From: Salinispora tropica CNB-440
GTDB lineage: Bacteria > Actinomycetota > Actinomycetes > Mycobacteriales > Micromonosporaceae
Length of the DNA stretch: 64,000 bases
Direction: 5' to 3'
Assembly (NCBI RefSeq): GCF_000016425.1
Contig: NC_009380.1
Location: forward strand, 3,786,144-3,850,143
Below the pieces are notes generated by a model. It was not told the origin of the DNA, ran no database searches, and saw only the letters and a list, made by a program, of their open reading frames with translations. The position numbers were made by a program, and so were the translations under genes. Shown here in pieces: positions 1 to 8,046 of the stretch (positions are counted from its first letter, which is position 1; each line of letters starts with the position of its first letter).

Positions 1-1040
1 TCTACACCCAGGCTCGACGTGCGCGTCAACTCCTCGACGCGGCGCGGGAGGCCGCCGCGGCCACCCTCGGCGTTCGACCGGACGAGCTCTCCTTCACCCC
101 GAGCGGTACCGCTGCCGCGCACTCGGCCGTCCTTGGCGGGCTCTCCGGACGTCGCCGGACCGGGTCCGGCCTGGTGCACTCGGCGATCGAACACTCGGCA
201 GTGCTACACGCCGCCGAGCGGCACGTAGCCGGGGGCGGCACGGCGACGTCGGTCCCGGTCGACCGGACTGGCCGGATCGATCTGGACGCCTGGTCGGCGG
301 CGGTCGGCGCGTCCGGCACCGCGCTCGCCGCCCTGATCGCCGCGAGCCACGAGGTCGGCACCGTGCAGCCGGTCGCCGAAGCCGGTGCCGCCTGCGCCAC
401 CGCCGGCGTGCCGCTCTACGTTGACGCAGCGCAGGTGGTCGGGCATGTGCCGGTGCCGGCAGGCTGGTCGGTGCTGACCGCGAGCGCCCACAAGTGGGGC
501 GGACCGCCGGGAGTCGGCGTGTTGGTGGTTCGCAAGGGCACCCGCTGGGAGTCGCCGTGGCCGGTGGACGAACGCGAGTCGGGGCGGACCCCGGGGGTGG
601 TGAACCTACCGGCGGTCGTCGCGGCGGCGGCGAGTCTGCGCGCGGCGGCGGCCGACGCGGACGCACGGGCGGCCCGACTCGCCCGCCTGGTGGACCGGAT
701 CCGGGCCCGGGTAGCGACCGACGTGCCGGATGTGGAGGTGGTCGGTGATCCCGAACATCGACTGCCGCACCTGGTGACCTTCTCCTGCCTCTACGTCGAT
801 GGTGAGGCGCTGCTGCACGCGTTGGACCGGCGCGGCTTCGCCGTCTCCTCCGGGTCGTCGTGCACGTCGTCGACGCTACGCCCGTCGCACGTGCTGGCGG
901 CGATGGGAGTGTTGTCGCACGGCAATGTTCGGGTCTCGCTGCACCAGGACACGACCGAGGCCGACGTGGAGCGGTTCCTGACCGAGCTGCCGGGGATCGT
1001 GACCGCACTGCGGGCCGAGGCGGGCGTGGTGGGGCTGTGA
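1..1040 (+). CDS. Cysteine desulfurase, NifS/IscS family (5' end outside window)
   Basis: This PLP enzyme takes sulfur from L-cysteine as an enzyme-bound persulfide and passes it to Fe-S or thio-cofactor acceptors. The frame is open from base 3, so the start lies upstream of the window; about 345 residues are visible. The motif SAHKWGGPPGVG carries the PLP lysine (codon 492-494). The loop SSGSSCTSSTLRPSH carries the persulfide cysteine (codon 861-863). The N-terminal LSFTPSGTAAAH is the usual phosphate-cup region of the family. The gene overlaps a TusA-like sulfur acceptor by four bases (GTGA), so the two are probably co-translated as a donor-acceptor pair. Whether it serves Fe-S assembly, tRNA thiolation or NAD synthesis cannot be told; nadA and erpA lie nearby on either strand. 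Confidence 0.9.
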   Translation, partial: YTQARRARQLLDAAREAAAATLGVRPDELSFTPSGTAAAHSAVLGGLSGRRRTGSGLVHSAIEHSAVLHAAERHVAGGGTATSVPVDRTGRIDLDAWSAAVGASGTALAALIAASHEVGTVQPVAEAGAACATAGVPLYVDAAQVVGHVPVPAGWSVLTASAHKWGGPPGVGVLVVRKGTRWESPWPVDERESGRTPGVVNLPAVVAAAASLRAAAADADARAARLARLVDRIRARVATDVPDVEVVGDPEHRLPHLVTFSCLYVDGEALLHALDRRGFAVSSGSSCTSSTLRPSHVLAAMGVLSHGNVRVSLHQDTTEADVERFLTELPGIVTALRAEAGVVGL

Positions 1041-1267
1041 CGGCGCCCGAGGTAGTCGACTGCCGGGGGCAGCGCTGCCCCCTACCGGTGATCGCGGTGG
1101 CCCGCCGCCTGCCCGAGCTGCCGGTGGGCACCCTCGTCCGGGTGCTGGCCGACGATCCGGCCGCCGCGGTGGACCTGCCCGCCTGGTGCCGACTTCGAGG
1201 TCAGGAGTTCGTGGGCCGGGTGGACGGTCCCGACGGCCCGGGATTCGACGTTCGCCGCCGGCGCTGA
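1037..1267 (+). CDS. TusA/SirA-like sulfurtransferase
   Basis: A 76-residue sulfur-carrier protein. The GTG start at 1037 overlaps the stop of the upstream cysteine desulfurase (GTGA), which decides the start. The N-terminal DCRGQRCPLPVI contains the family CPxP motif, whose cysteine receives persulfide sulfur. The end of the domain is typical in length for TusA (70-80 residues). Known TusA proteins accept sulfur from IscS for tRNA 2-thiolation or molybdenum cofactor synthesis. The coupling with a desulfurase is direct evidence of a relay, but the final acceptor is not visible here. It ends at a hairpin shared with the convergent adoK gene. Confidence 0.85.
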   Translation: MTAPEVVDCRGQRCPLPVIAVARRLPELPVGTLVRVLADDPAAAVDLPAWCRLRGQEFVGRVDGPDGPGFDVRRRR

Positions 1268-1290
1268 CCCCGAGGCCCGGGGCCAGCGCC
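1260..1290. terminator. Hairpin between convergent tusA-like gene and adoK
   Basis: GGCGCTG-A-CCCC pairs with GGGG-C-CAGCGCC around an 8-nt loop, with one internal mismatch. It overlaps the tusA-like stop codon and lies just beyond the adoK stop on the other strand, so it could serve both genes. Confidence 0.55.
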
Positions 1291-1299
1291 GGCGTGAGA

Positions 1300-2277
1300 T
1301 CACGGCACCAGGTGCGGGCGAACCTCTTCGGCAGCCGCGTCGCCGTACGACTCGGCGAGCCGCTTGACGAAGAGGTCCCGGCGGAGCTGGTACTCCTGGG
1401 TGCCGACCGCCTCCAGCACGAGGGTGGCGAGCAACGAGCCGACCTGGGCGGCCCGCTCCAGCCCAAGGCCCCAGGAGAGCGCGGCGAAGAAGCCGGCCCG
1501 GAACCCGTCGCCGACTCCCGTCGGGTCGATGGCGCGGATCTCTCGGGCGATCGGCACATGGATCGGATCCACGTCCCGTCCGGCGATCTCCACACCCTGC
1601 TTGCCCAAGGTGGTCACCCGCACCTTGACCAAGTCGAGCAGCTCCTCGTCACTGAGGCCGGCCTTGCTCTGTAGCAGCGACTTCTCGTACTCGTTGGTCA
1701 TCAGGTACTCGGCGCCCTCAACCAGCGCGACGACATCCTCACCGGGCATCCGGGCCAGCTGCTGGGAGGGGTCGGCCGCGAACGCGTATCCCCGCGCCCG
1801 GCACTCGGCGGAGTGGCGCAGCATCGCCTCCGGGTCGTTGGCACCGACCAGCACCAGGTCGAGGCCGCCGGACCGGTCGGCGATCGGCTCCAGCTCGATG
1901 TTGCGCGCCTCGCTCATCGCCCCTGCGTAGAAGGAGGCGATCTGGCACATCTCGGTGTCGGTGGTGCAGACGAAGCGGGCGGTGTGGGCGATCTCGCTCA
2001 CGTGCACCGAGTCGCAGTCGACGCCGTGCCGCTCCAGCCAGGAACGGTAGTCGGCGAAGTCGGCGCCCACCGCGCCCACCAGAACCGGCCGCAGGCCGAG
2101 CTGGCCCATGCCGAAGGCGATGTTGGCGGCTACCCCGCCCCGGCGGAGCACAAGGTCGTCCACCAGGAAGGAGAGCGACACTTTGTCCAGCTGGTCGGCG
2201 ATGAACTGCTCGGCGAAACGGCCGGGGAAGCTCATCAGATGGTCAGTCGCGATCGAGCCGGTCACGGCGATCTTCAT
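1300..2277 (-). CDS. adoK: Adenosine kinase, PfkB/ribokinase family
   Basis: A 325-residue sugar/nucleoside kinase that very closely follows the mycobacterial adenosine kinase AdoK (Rv2202c type). The N-terminus MKIAVTGSIATDHLM, the region VSLSFLVDDLVLRRGGVAAN and the segment GAMSEARNIEL are all characteristic of it. The C-terminal DPTGVGDGFRAGF is the PfkB signature with the catalytic aspartate and anion hole. The expected reaction is ATP-dependent phosphorylation of adenosine to AMP, that is purine salvage in the cytoplasm. The ATG start at 2277 is preceded by AAGGGA as ribosome binding site. The gene runs opposite to the upstream sulfur-relay pair and in the same direction as erpA. Annotation pipelines often call it only a carbohydrate kinase. 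Confidence 0.88.
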   Translation of the reverse strand: MKIAVTGSIATDHLMSFPGRFAEQFIADQLDKVSLSFLVDDLVLRRGGVAANIAFGMGQLGLRPVLVGAVGADFADYRSWLERHGVDCDSVHVSEIAHTARFVCTTDTEMCQIASFYAGAMSEARNIELEPIADRSGGLDLVLVGANDPEAMLRHSAECRARGYAFAADPSQQLARMPGEDVVALVEGAEYLMTNEYEKSLLQSKAGLSDEELLDLVKVRVTTLGKQGVEIAGRDVDPIHVPIAREIRAIDPTGVGDGFRAGFFAALSWGLGLERAAQVGSLLATLVLEAVGTQEYQLRRDLFVKRLAESYGDAAAEEVRPHLVP

Positions 2278-2385
2278 GTCATCCCTTGGGGTGTCGGGAG
2301 CGGGGCGTCGGTCAGCCTACCGCTCCGGCTACCCCGAGGTAACCGTTCAGCTGAGCCATCAGCAACCCCCGTACCAACCGCCGGG

Positions 2386-2420
2386 GGGCCGGTCCCGTGC
2401 TGGAAAACGGGGGCCGGCCC
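2386..2420 (-). terminator. Hairpin downstream of erpA
   Basis: GGGCCGGTCCCGT pairs imperfectly with ACGGGGGCCGGCCC across a short loop, 14 bases beyond the erpA stop on the minus strand. Confidence 0.45.
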
Positions 2421-2433
2421 GCCGGAAAACCGG

Positions 2434-2796
2434 TCAGCTGAACGAGTCGCCGCAGGCGCAGGAGTTCCCTGCGTTCGGGTTGTCGATCGTGAAGCCCTGC
2501 GCGTCGATACGGTCGGCGAAGTCGATGGTGGCGCCGCCCAGGTAGGGGGCGCTCATCCGGTCGACGACGACCTCCACCCCGTCGAAGTCGGTGACGACAT
2601 CGCCGTCGAGCGACCGCTCGTCGAAGAAGAGCTGGTACCGCAGGCCGGAGCAGCCACCCGGCTGCACCGCGACCCGGAGCCGCAGGTCATCACGGCCCTC
2701 CTGCTCGATCAGAGCCTTGACCTTCTGGGCCGCGACGTCGGTGAGGATGACGGCCGTGGAGGCCTCGGTCGACTCGGTCTGCGCTGGCGTGGTCAC
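2434..2796 (-). CDS. erpA: Iron-sulfur cluster insertion protein, HesB/IscA family
   Basis: A 120-residue A-type Fe-S carrier. The GTG start at 2796 is chosen because CAGGGAGA sits 6 bases upstream; the open frame extends further but the extra sequence is not family-like. The three cluster-ligating cysteines are in place: one in PGGCSGLRYQL and two in the C-terminal NSCACGDSFS (CxC). A-type carriers accept a nascent [2Fe-2S] or [4Fe-4S] cluster and deliver it to apoenzymes. Likely clients in this window include NadA and LipA, both cluster enzymes; that link is inference. It is transcribed alone, away from a complete suf operon. Confidence 0.92.
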   Translation of the reverse strand: MTTPAQTESTEASTAVILTDVAAQKVKALIEQEGRDDLRLRVAVQPGGCSGLRYQLFFDERSLDGDVVTDFDGVEVVVDRMSAPYLGGATIDFADRIDAQGFTIDNPNAGNSCACGDSFS

Positions 2797-2933
2797 GTGG
2801 AATCTCCCTGCACACGTAAGGTGTGGTCGTCGTGGCCAACACCGTCGGTCAACGATTCCCACTGCGGTCCGGCTTTCGATTGTAGGCCGCTCGCTACCGG
2901 ATCACCCAGGTGACGGGGCCCGCATCGGGCCGG

Positions 2934-4070
2934 TCAGCGGCTCCACTGCCGGGCCAGCCGGGCCGCCAGGGCCCGCAGCCCGCTGGCCGGCCGTCCGATC
3001 GCCGCCTCAACCCCGCCGTTTTCCTCCCCGCCGTAGTGCTCGACGAGGCTGTGCGCCTCGGTGACGCCCGCCGCGGCAGCCTCCCGTCGACCCGCGCCCA
3101 CCCGCCCCGCCAGCACCACGCACGGCACGCCCCGGTCCCGGGCCGCACCGGCCACCCCGGCGACCACCTTGCCGCGCAGGGACTGCTGATCAAACGAGCC
3201 CTCGCCGGTGATCACCAGATCGGCGGTATCCAGCACGGTGTCCAGCCCGACGGCGCGGGCGACCAGGCCGATCCCCGACTCACACCGGCCGCCGAGGGCG
3301 AGCACCGCCGCGCCCAGCCCACCGGCCGCCCCGCCACCGGGCAGGGCGCCCAGGCCATCGGGGCAGCCGGACAGGTCCCGTTCGAGGACCGCGGCGAAGC
3401 GCTCCAGCGCCGCGTCGAGCAGCAGGACGTCCGCCCGGTCGGCGCCCTTCTGCGGGCCGAAGACGTTGCTCGCCCCATGGATCCCGAGTAGCGGGATGTC
3501 CACGTCCGTGGCGGCGACCAGCCGGGCCCCCCGCAGCCGGGGCGCGCCGTCCAGCGCCGCGACGGCGGCCAGCGCCGCTCCCCCGTACGGCAGGGCCGCG
3601 CCGGCGCCATCCAGTGATGTCGCGCCGAGGGCGGCGAGCAGGCCCGCGCCGGCGTCATTGGTGGCCGAGCCACCGAGCCCGATGACCACCTCGGAAGCAC
3701 CGCACTCGACGGCGGCGGCCACCAGCAGCCCCACTCCGTACGAGGTGGTGCGCCTCGGGTCGCGCTCGGCCGGGGCGAGCAGGTGCAGACCGCAGGCCTG
3801 AGCACTCTCCACGTACCCGGTACCGGCCGGGGTGAGCAGGATCGCACCGGCCGTCGGACGGCCGAGAGGGTCGACGGTCGGTACCGGAACCCGGCGTGCG
3901 TCCACCGCCCCGGCCAACACGTCCAGAAACCCGGGGCCACCATCGGCTAGGGGGTGCACGAGCAGGTCGTCGTCCGGTGCCACCGATCTCCAGCCATCGG
4001 CCACGGCGGCAGCCACCTCCGGAGCCGACAGGGTGCCGGCGAACTTGTCCGGGCAGAGCAGCACACGCAT
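2934..4070 (-). CDS. Glycerate 2-kinase (GarK/GlxK family)
   Basis: A 378-residue glycerate kinase that phosphorylates D-glycerate, normally to 2-phosphoglycerate, using ATP. The ATG at 4070 gives MRVLLCPDKFAGTLSA, the exact N-terminal signature of the family (DKFKGSL type), so longer open-frame starts were discarded. The central GLGGSATNDAGAGLL is the conserved glycine-rich region, and the C-terminal TGEGSFDQQS is the expected nucleotide-site motif. The gene is transcribed divergently from nadA, with 67 bases between the starts. Its role is probably feeding glyoxylate- or serine-derived glycerate into lower glycolysis. Confidence 0.9.
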   Translation of the reverse strand: MRVLLCPDKFAGTLSAPEVAAAVADGWRSVAPDDDLLVHPLADGGPGFLDVLAGAVDARRVPVPTVDPLGRPTAGAILLTPAGTGYVESAQACGLHLLAPAERDPRRTTSYGVGLLVAAAVECGASEVVIGLGGSATNDAGAGLLAALGATSLDGAGAALPYGGAALAAVAALDGAPRLRGARLVAATDVDIPLLGIHGASNVFGPQKGADRADVLLLDAALERFAAVLERDLSGCPDGLGALPGGGAAGGLGAAVLALGGRCESGIGLVARAVGLDTVLDTADLVITGEGSFDQQSLRGKVVAGVAGAARDRGVPCVVLAGRVGAGRREAAAAGVTEAHSLVEHYGGEENGGVEAAIGRPASGLRALAARLARQWSR

Positions 4071-4137
4071 GGCGAGCAGTGTGGCAGCACACACCGGCGA
4101 GAGTCGCCACGCACCGGTGCTGTGGAACCATAGGGGC

Positions 4138-5340
4138 GTGACGTCAACCTGGGTTGAACCTTCCGCCACCGCCACCGCGCTCCTCCTGCTCGGTCGGGGC
4201 AGCGATCCGGCTACCGAACGGGGAGTCGAGTGTCCTGGCGACCTGCCGGCACCGAGCGACCCCGAGCTGGTGGCCCGTGCGACGGCGGCGAAGGCACAGC
4301 TGGGTGACCGGGTCTTCGTGCTGGGCCACCACTACCAACGCGACGAGGTGATCCAGTTCGCCGACGTGACCGGCGACTCGTTCAAGCTGGCCCGGGAGGC
4401 CGCGGCCCGGCCGAACGCGGAGTACATCGTCTTCTGCGGCGTGCACTTCATGGCCGAGAGCGCTGACATCCTCACCACGGACCAGCAGCAAGTTGTCCTG
4501 CCCGACCTGGCGGCCGGTTGTTCGATGGCGGACATGGCGGCGCTTCCACAGGTCGAGGAGGCCTGGGAGAGCCTTGCCGACCTCGACCTCACCGAAGGCA
4601 CCGTCCCGGTCACCTACATGAACTCCTCGGCGGACATCAAGGGTTTCGTCGGGCGCCACGGCGGTGTCGTCTGTACCTCGTCGAACGCCAGACGGGCGCT
4701 GGAGTGGGCGTACCAGCAAGGCCAGCGGGTACTCTTCCTTCCCGACCAGCACCTGGGCCGGAACACCGCCGTTCTGGAGCTGGGTTTCTCGCTGGACGAC
4801 TGCGTACTCTACGACCCGCACAAGCCCAACGGCGGGCTCACCGCTGAGCAGCTGCGTGATGCTCGGATGATTCTTTGGCGGGGGCACTGCTCGGTGCACG
4901 GCCGGTTCACCCTCGACAGCGTCAACGACGTACGCGAGCGGGTTCCGGGCGTCAACGTGCTGGTACACCCCGAGTGCCGGCACGAGGTGGTCCGCGCCGC
5001 CGACTTCGTCGGATCCACGGAGTACATCATCAAGACGATCGAGGCGGCGCCGGCCGGCTCGGCGTGGGCGGTGGGCACGGAGCTGAACCTGGTCCGCCGG
5101 CTGGCACTGGCCAACCCGGACAAGCAGGTGATGTTCCTGGACCGAGCGGTCTGCTACTGCTCGACGATGAACCGCATCGATCTACCCCATCTGGTGTGGG
5201 CCCTGGAGGAGCTGGCTGCCGGCCGGGTGGTGAACCAGATCACGGTGGATGCGAAGACCGCGCATCAGGCCCGGACGGCGCTGGACCAGATGCTCGCCCT
5301 ACCGGGAACGGAGAACCGGCCGCCAAGCGGAGCCCGGTAA
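4138..5340 (+). CDS. nadA: Quinolinate synthase
   Basis: NadA condenses iminoaspartate with dihydroxyacetone phosphate to quinolinate using a [4Fe-4S] cluster, the second step of de novo NAD synthesis. The protein has about 400 residues from the GTG at 4138. Visible signatures are LGHHYQRDEVIQFAD near residue 62, FCGVHFMAESA, TYMNSSADIKGF, LVHPECRHEVV and the late FLDRAVCYCSTMNRIDL; the cluster cysteines lie in the FCGVHF, HPEC and CYCSTM segments. The nadB and nadC partners are not in the window, although nadE lies at 49.2 kb. The start is preceded by AACCAT and 6 bases, compatible with a leaderless message. The reading frame is open far upstream, but that part overlaps the glycerate kinase gene. 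Confidence 0.93.
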   Translation: MTSTWVEPSATATALLLLGRGSDPATERGVECPGDLPAPSDPELVARATAAKAQLGDRVFVLGHHYQRDEVIQFADVTGDSFKLAREAAARPNAEYIVFCGVHFMAESADILTTDQQQVVLPDLAAGCSMADMAALPQVEEAWESLADLDLTEGTVPVTYMNSSADIKGFVGRHGGVVCTSSNARRALEWAYQQGQRVLFLPDQHLGRNTAVLELGFSLDDCVLYDPHKPNGGLTAEQLRDARMILWRGHCSVHGRFTLDSVNDVRERVPGVNVLVHPECRHEVVRAADFVGSTEYIIKTIEAAPAGSAWAVGTELNLVRRLALANPDKQVMFLDRAVCYCSTMNRIDLPHLVWALEELAAGRVVNQITVDAKTAHQARTALDQMLALPGTENRPPSGAR

Positions 5341-5547
5341 CTGTCCGTAGTAGCTTTGGCGCAAAAAGTGCTAGAACGCCGATTAGTAGCGCCAAGGGCG
5401 ATCTGACCGACTCCGCCTTCGTCACAGAGGGCTATGCTGCCCTGGGCGACGACACGTGGGTGTCCCGGTCACCGACCCCGTCACCGCGGATCGCAGGACA
5501 TCCAACCCCACCGATACCCGGCACCACTCGACGCGCTGGAGGTTGCG

Positions 5548-6903
5548 TTGACCGACGACGTCCTGGTCGTACACGGAGGCACTCCGCTGGAAGGGCGAAT
5601 TCGCGTACGCGGCGCGAAGAACCTGGTCTCCAAGGCGATGGTCGCCGCGCTACTCGGGGACAGCCCGAGCCGGCTCTACGACCTACCGAAGATCCGTGAC
5701 GTCGAGGTCGTCCGTGGCCTGCTCGGCGTACACGGAGTCAAGGTCACTGATGGCGACGAGGACGGCGCGCTGGTCCTCGACCCCGCCAACGTGGAGAGCG
5801 CCAGCACCGACCAGATCAACGTGCACGCCGGGTCAAGCAGGATCCCGATCCTGTTCTGCGGGCCACTGCTGCACCGGCTTGGCCACGCCTTCATCCCGGA
5901 CCTCGGCGGTTGCCACATCGGCCCCCGCCCGATCGACTTCCACCTCCAGGCGCTGCGCGAGTTCGGGGCCACCGTCGACAAGCAGCCGGAGGGCCTACAC
6001 CTGTCGGCGCCGAACGGCCTACACGGCACGAAGTTCGCGCTGCCCTACCCGAGCGTCGGCGCCACCGAGCAGGTGCTGCTGACCGCGGTGATGGCCGAGG
6101 GCGTCACCGAGCTGCGCAACGCGGCGGTCGAGCCGGAGATCGTCGACCTGATCTGCGTCCTCCAGAAGATGGGCGCGATCATCAAGGTGCACACCGACCG
6201 GGTGATCGAGATCCAGGGCGTGCCGAAACTCCACGGCTACTCGCACCGCCCGATCCCGGACCGGATCGAGGCGGCCAGCTGGGCCGCCGCCGCGCTGGCC
6301 ACCCGCGGCCACGTCGAGGTGCTGGGCGCGGAGCAGGCCGACATGATGACGTTCCTCAACATCTTCCGCTCGGTCGGCGGCGAGTACGAGGTCACCGACG
6401 CCCGCCCACCCCGGCTGAACGACCCCGGGCAGGAGGGCGGCATCCGATTCTGGCACCCGGGCGGGGAGCTGAAATCGGTCGCGCTGGAGACCGACGTGCA
6501 CCCGGGCTTCATGACCGACTGGCAGCAACCGCTGGTCGTGGCACTGACCCAGGCCCGCGGGCTCTCGATCGTTCACGAAACCGTGTACGAACAGCGACTC
6601 GGCTACACCTCGGCGCTGAACTCGATGGGTGCGAACATCCAGGTCTACCGGGACTGCCTGGGCGGCACGCCGTGTCGCTTCGGCCGGCGCAACTTCAAGC
6701 ACTCGGCGGTCATCGCCGGGCCGAGTAAGTTGCACGCCGCCGATCTGGTCATCCCCGACCTGCGAGCCGGTTTCAGCCACCTCATCGCGGCGCTCGCCGC
6801 CGAGGGCACCTCCCGGGTGTATGGCGTCGACCTCATCAACCGCGGTTACGAGGACTTCGAGGCGAAGCTCGCCGACCTGGGCGCGCACGTCGAGCGACCG
6901 TGA
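5548..6903 (+). CDS. murA: UDP-N-acetylglucosamine 1-carboxyvinyltransferase
   Basis: MurA transfers enolpyruvate from PEP to UDP-GlcNAc, the first committed step of peptidoglycan synthesis. The 451-residue protein starts at a TTG (5548) preceded by a perfect GGAGG five bases upstream. RGAKNLVSKAMVAALL near residue 21 carries the conserved lysine. DLGGCHIGPRPIDFH contains the catalytic cysteine, Cys122, so the enzyme has the residue normally alkylated by fosfomycin. The C-terminal DLRAGFSHLIAAL is also standard. It stands between nadA and a DUF3043 gene and ends in a hairpin. Actinomycetes often carry two MurA copies; whether this is the essential one cannot be told from the window. Confidence 0.93.
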   Translation: MTDDVLVVHGGTPLEGRIRVRGAKNLVSKAMVAALLGDSPSRLYDLPKIRDVEVVRGLLGVHGVKVTDGDEDGALVLDPANVESASTDQINVHAGSSRIPILFCGPLLHRLGHAFIPDLGGCHIGPRPIDFHLQALREFGATVDKQPEGLHLSAPNGLHGTKFALPYPSVGATEQVLLTAVMAEGVTELRNAAVEPEIVDLICVLQKMGAIIKVHTDRVIEIQGVPKLHGYSHRPIPDRIEAASWAAAALATRGHVEVLGAEQADMMTFLNIFRSVGGEYEVTDARPPRLNDPGQEGGIRFWHPGGELKSVALETDVHPGFMTDWQQPLVVALTQARGLSIVHETVYEQRLGYTSALNSMGANIQVYRDCLGGTPCRFGRRNFKHSAVIAGPSKLHAADLVIPDLRAGFSHLIAALAAEGTSRVYGVDLINRGYEDFEAKLADLGAHVERP

Positions 6904-6938
6904 CCCATCCCCCCGGCGGCACCGCCTGCTCCTGACGC

Positions 6939-6974
6939 CCGCGCCCGGCGCACCGCGATGTGCACCGGGCGCGG
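6939..6974 (+). terminator. Hairpin downstream of murA
   Basis: CCGCGCCCGG and CCGGGCGCGG form a perfect 10-bp stem with a 16-nt loop, 35 bases after the murA stop and before the promoter of the next gene. Confidence 0.5.
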
Positions 6975-6983
6975 ACGTTTGGC

Positions 6984-6989
6984 TACGCT
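6984..6989 (+). promoter_or_regulatory. -10 hexamer TACGCT, leaderless-type
   Basis: TACGCT lies 6 bases before the GTG at 6996 and there is no Shine-Dalgarno sequence, so transcription would begin at or next to the start codon. Confidence 0.5.
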
Positions 6990-6995
6990 TGCCAC

Positions 6996-7589
6996 GTGCC
7001 CCTGTTTCGTCGTAAAGCCACTGACCTGCTCGAGGAGTCCACCAGGGCGGTGACGCCCGAGGAGGAGTCCGCCGCCCACCCTCGGGGCTACACGCCGGCG
7101 AAGGGGCGCGAGACACCCAAACGGCCCAGCATCGGCCGACGTCCCACCACGGCGGTCAAGTCGCTGAGCAAAGAAGAGCGACGCGAGGAGCGCCGCCGGC
7201 TGCGCGCCGAGGCGGCCGCCGAGTTCCGACGCGAGGGCGGCCCCCGAGACCGGGGGCCGGAGCGCCTGCTCGCCCGCAACGTGGTCGATTCCCGACGCAC
7301 GGTGGGCACCTGGTTCTTCAGTGGCGCGCTGATCGTGCTGCTCGGCTCGAACCAGGCGATGCCGCCGGAGGTCCGGCTCGCCTCCAACATCCTGTGGGTG
7401 GCGCTCGCCTTCGCCTTGATCATCGACTCGATCCTGATCTCACGAAAGATCAAGAAGCTGGTCCGGGATCGTTTTCCGAACACCGGGCAGCGGCTGGGAT
7501 CGCTCTACCTCTACGCAATCATGCGGTCGATCACCTTCCGCCGGATGCGGGCCCCCGCACCCCGGGTCGCCATCGGCGATCCGGTCTGA
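6996..7589 (+). CDS. DUF3043 family membrane protein
   Basis: A 197-residue protein of a family found in nearly all actinobacteria; its function is unknown. The N-terminal third is highly charged (SKEERREERRRLRAEAAAEF) and predicted cytosolic. It is followed by RNVVDSRRTVGTWFF and two membrane helices at roughly residues 105-125 and 128-150. A basic segment (SRKIKKLVRDRFP) and a short conserved tail close it. The GTG start at 6996 matches a -10 hexamer 6 bases upstream. A charged, possibly coiled region next to two transmembrane helices suggests a membrane-tethered adaptor, but no activity can be claimed. It is not obviously in an operon. Confidence 0.8.
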   Translation: MPLFRRKATDLLEESTRAVTPEEESAAHPRGYTPAKGRETPKRPSIGRRPTTAVKSLSKEERREERRRLRAEAAAEFRREGGPRDRGPERLLARNVVDSRRTVGTWFFSGALIVLLGSNQAMPPEVRLASNILWVALAFALIIDSILISRKIKKLVRDRFPNTGQRLGSLYLYAIMRSITFRRMRAPAPRVAIGDPV

Positions 7590-8046
7590 CGGCACCCGCC
7601 GTCGGGCACCCGCCCGCCCCCTCCCGACACCTCGGCCCGACGCCCTCCCGACACCCGGCTGGGCGCTGATGCTGCCGCACCCGGCCCCGGCAGTCACGAG
7701 TACCTGTCGCCAGCCGCCCGGATACCGAAACCTGGTCCGGTTATAGCCCAAATTTCCGGAACATGGGATAACGTTTGGGTCCCGCGCGGGCGCCACAGTG
7801 GCGGCGACCGAGCCTACGCCGCTACCCTCCTTCCGCAGCTACGCCTTGCTGGACGGGAAGAGCCACCGACCGGCGGGTGCCCAGCGCGACAAGGTGCAAC
7901 GAGGTGACAATCGCCGTGAGCGAGCGGACGCGAGCCGGTCATCGGAATGCGCCCGTAAGCAGACGGACACCCCGTCCACGTCCCGCCCCACCCACACGCG
8001 GGGGCCAGGGCAACCCCCTCGTCCGGGCCGGCGACGGGGCACGCGG
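7590..8046 (+). other. Stretch without a confident gene, upstream of the WG-repeat gene
   Basis: About 460 bases. A relatively AT-rich patch at 7735-7780 contains TAACGT (7769-7774) and may hold the promoter of the next gene. The frame of the WG-repeat gene is open back to a GTG at 7798, but that extension is Arg/Pro-rich without conserved features, so it is left out. Confidence 0.4.
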
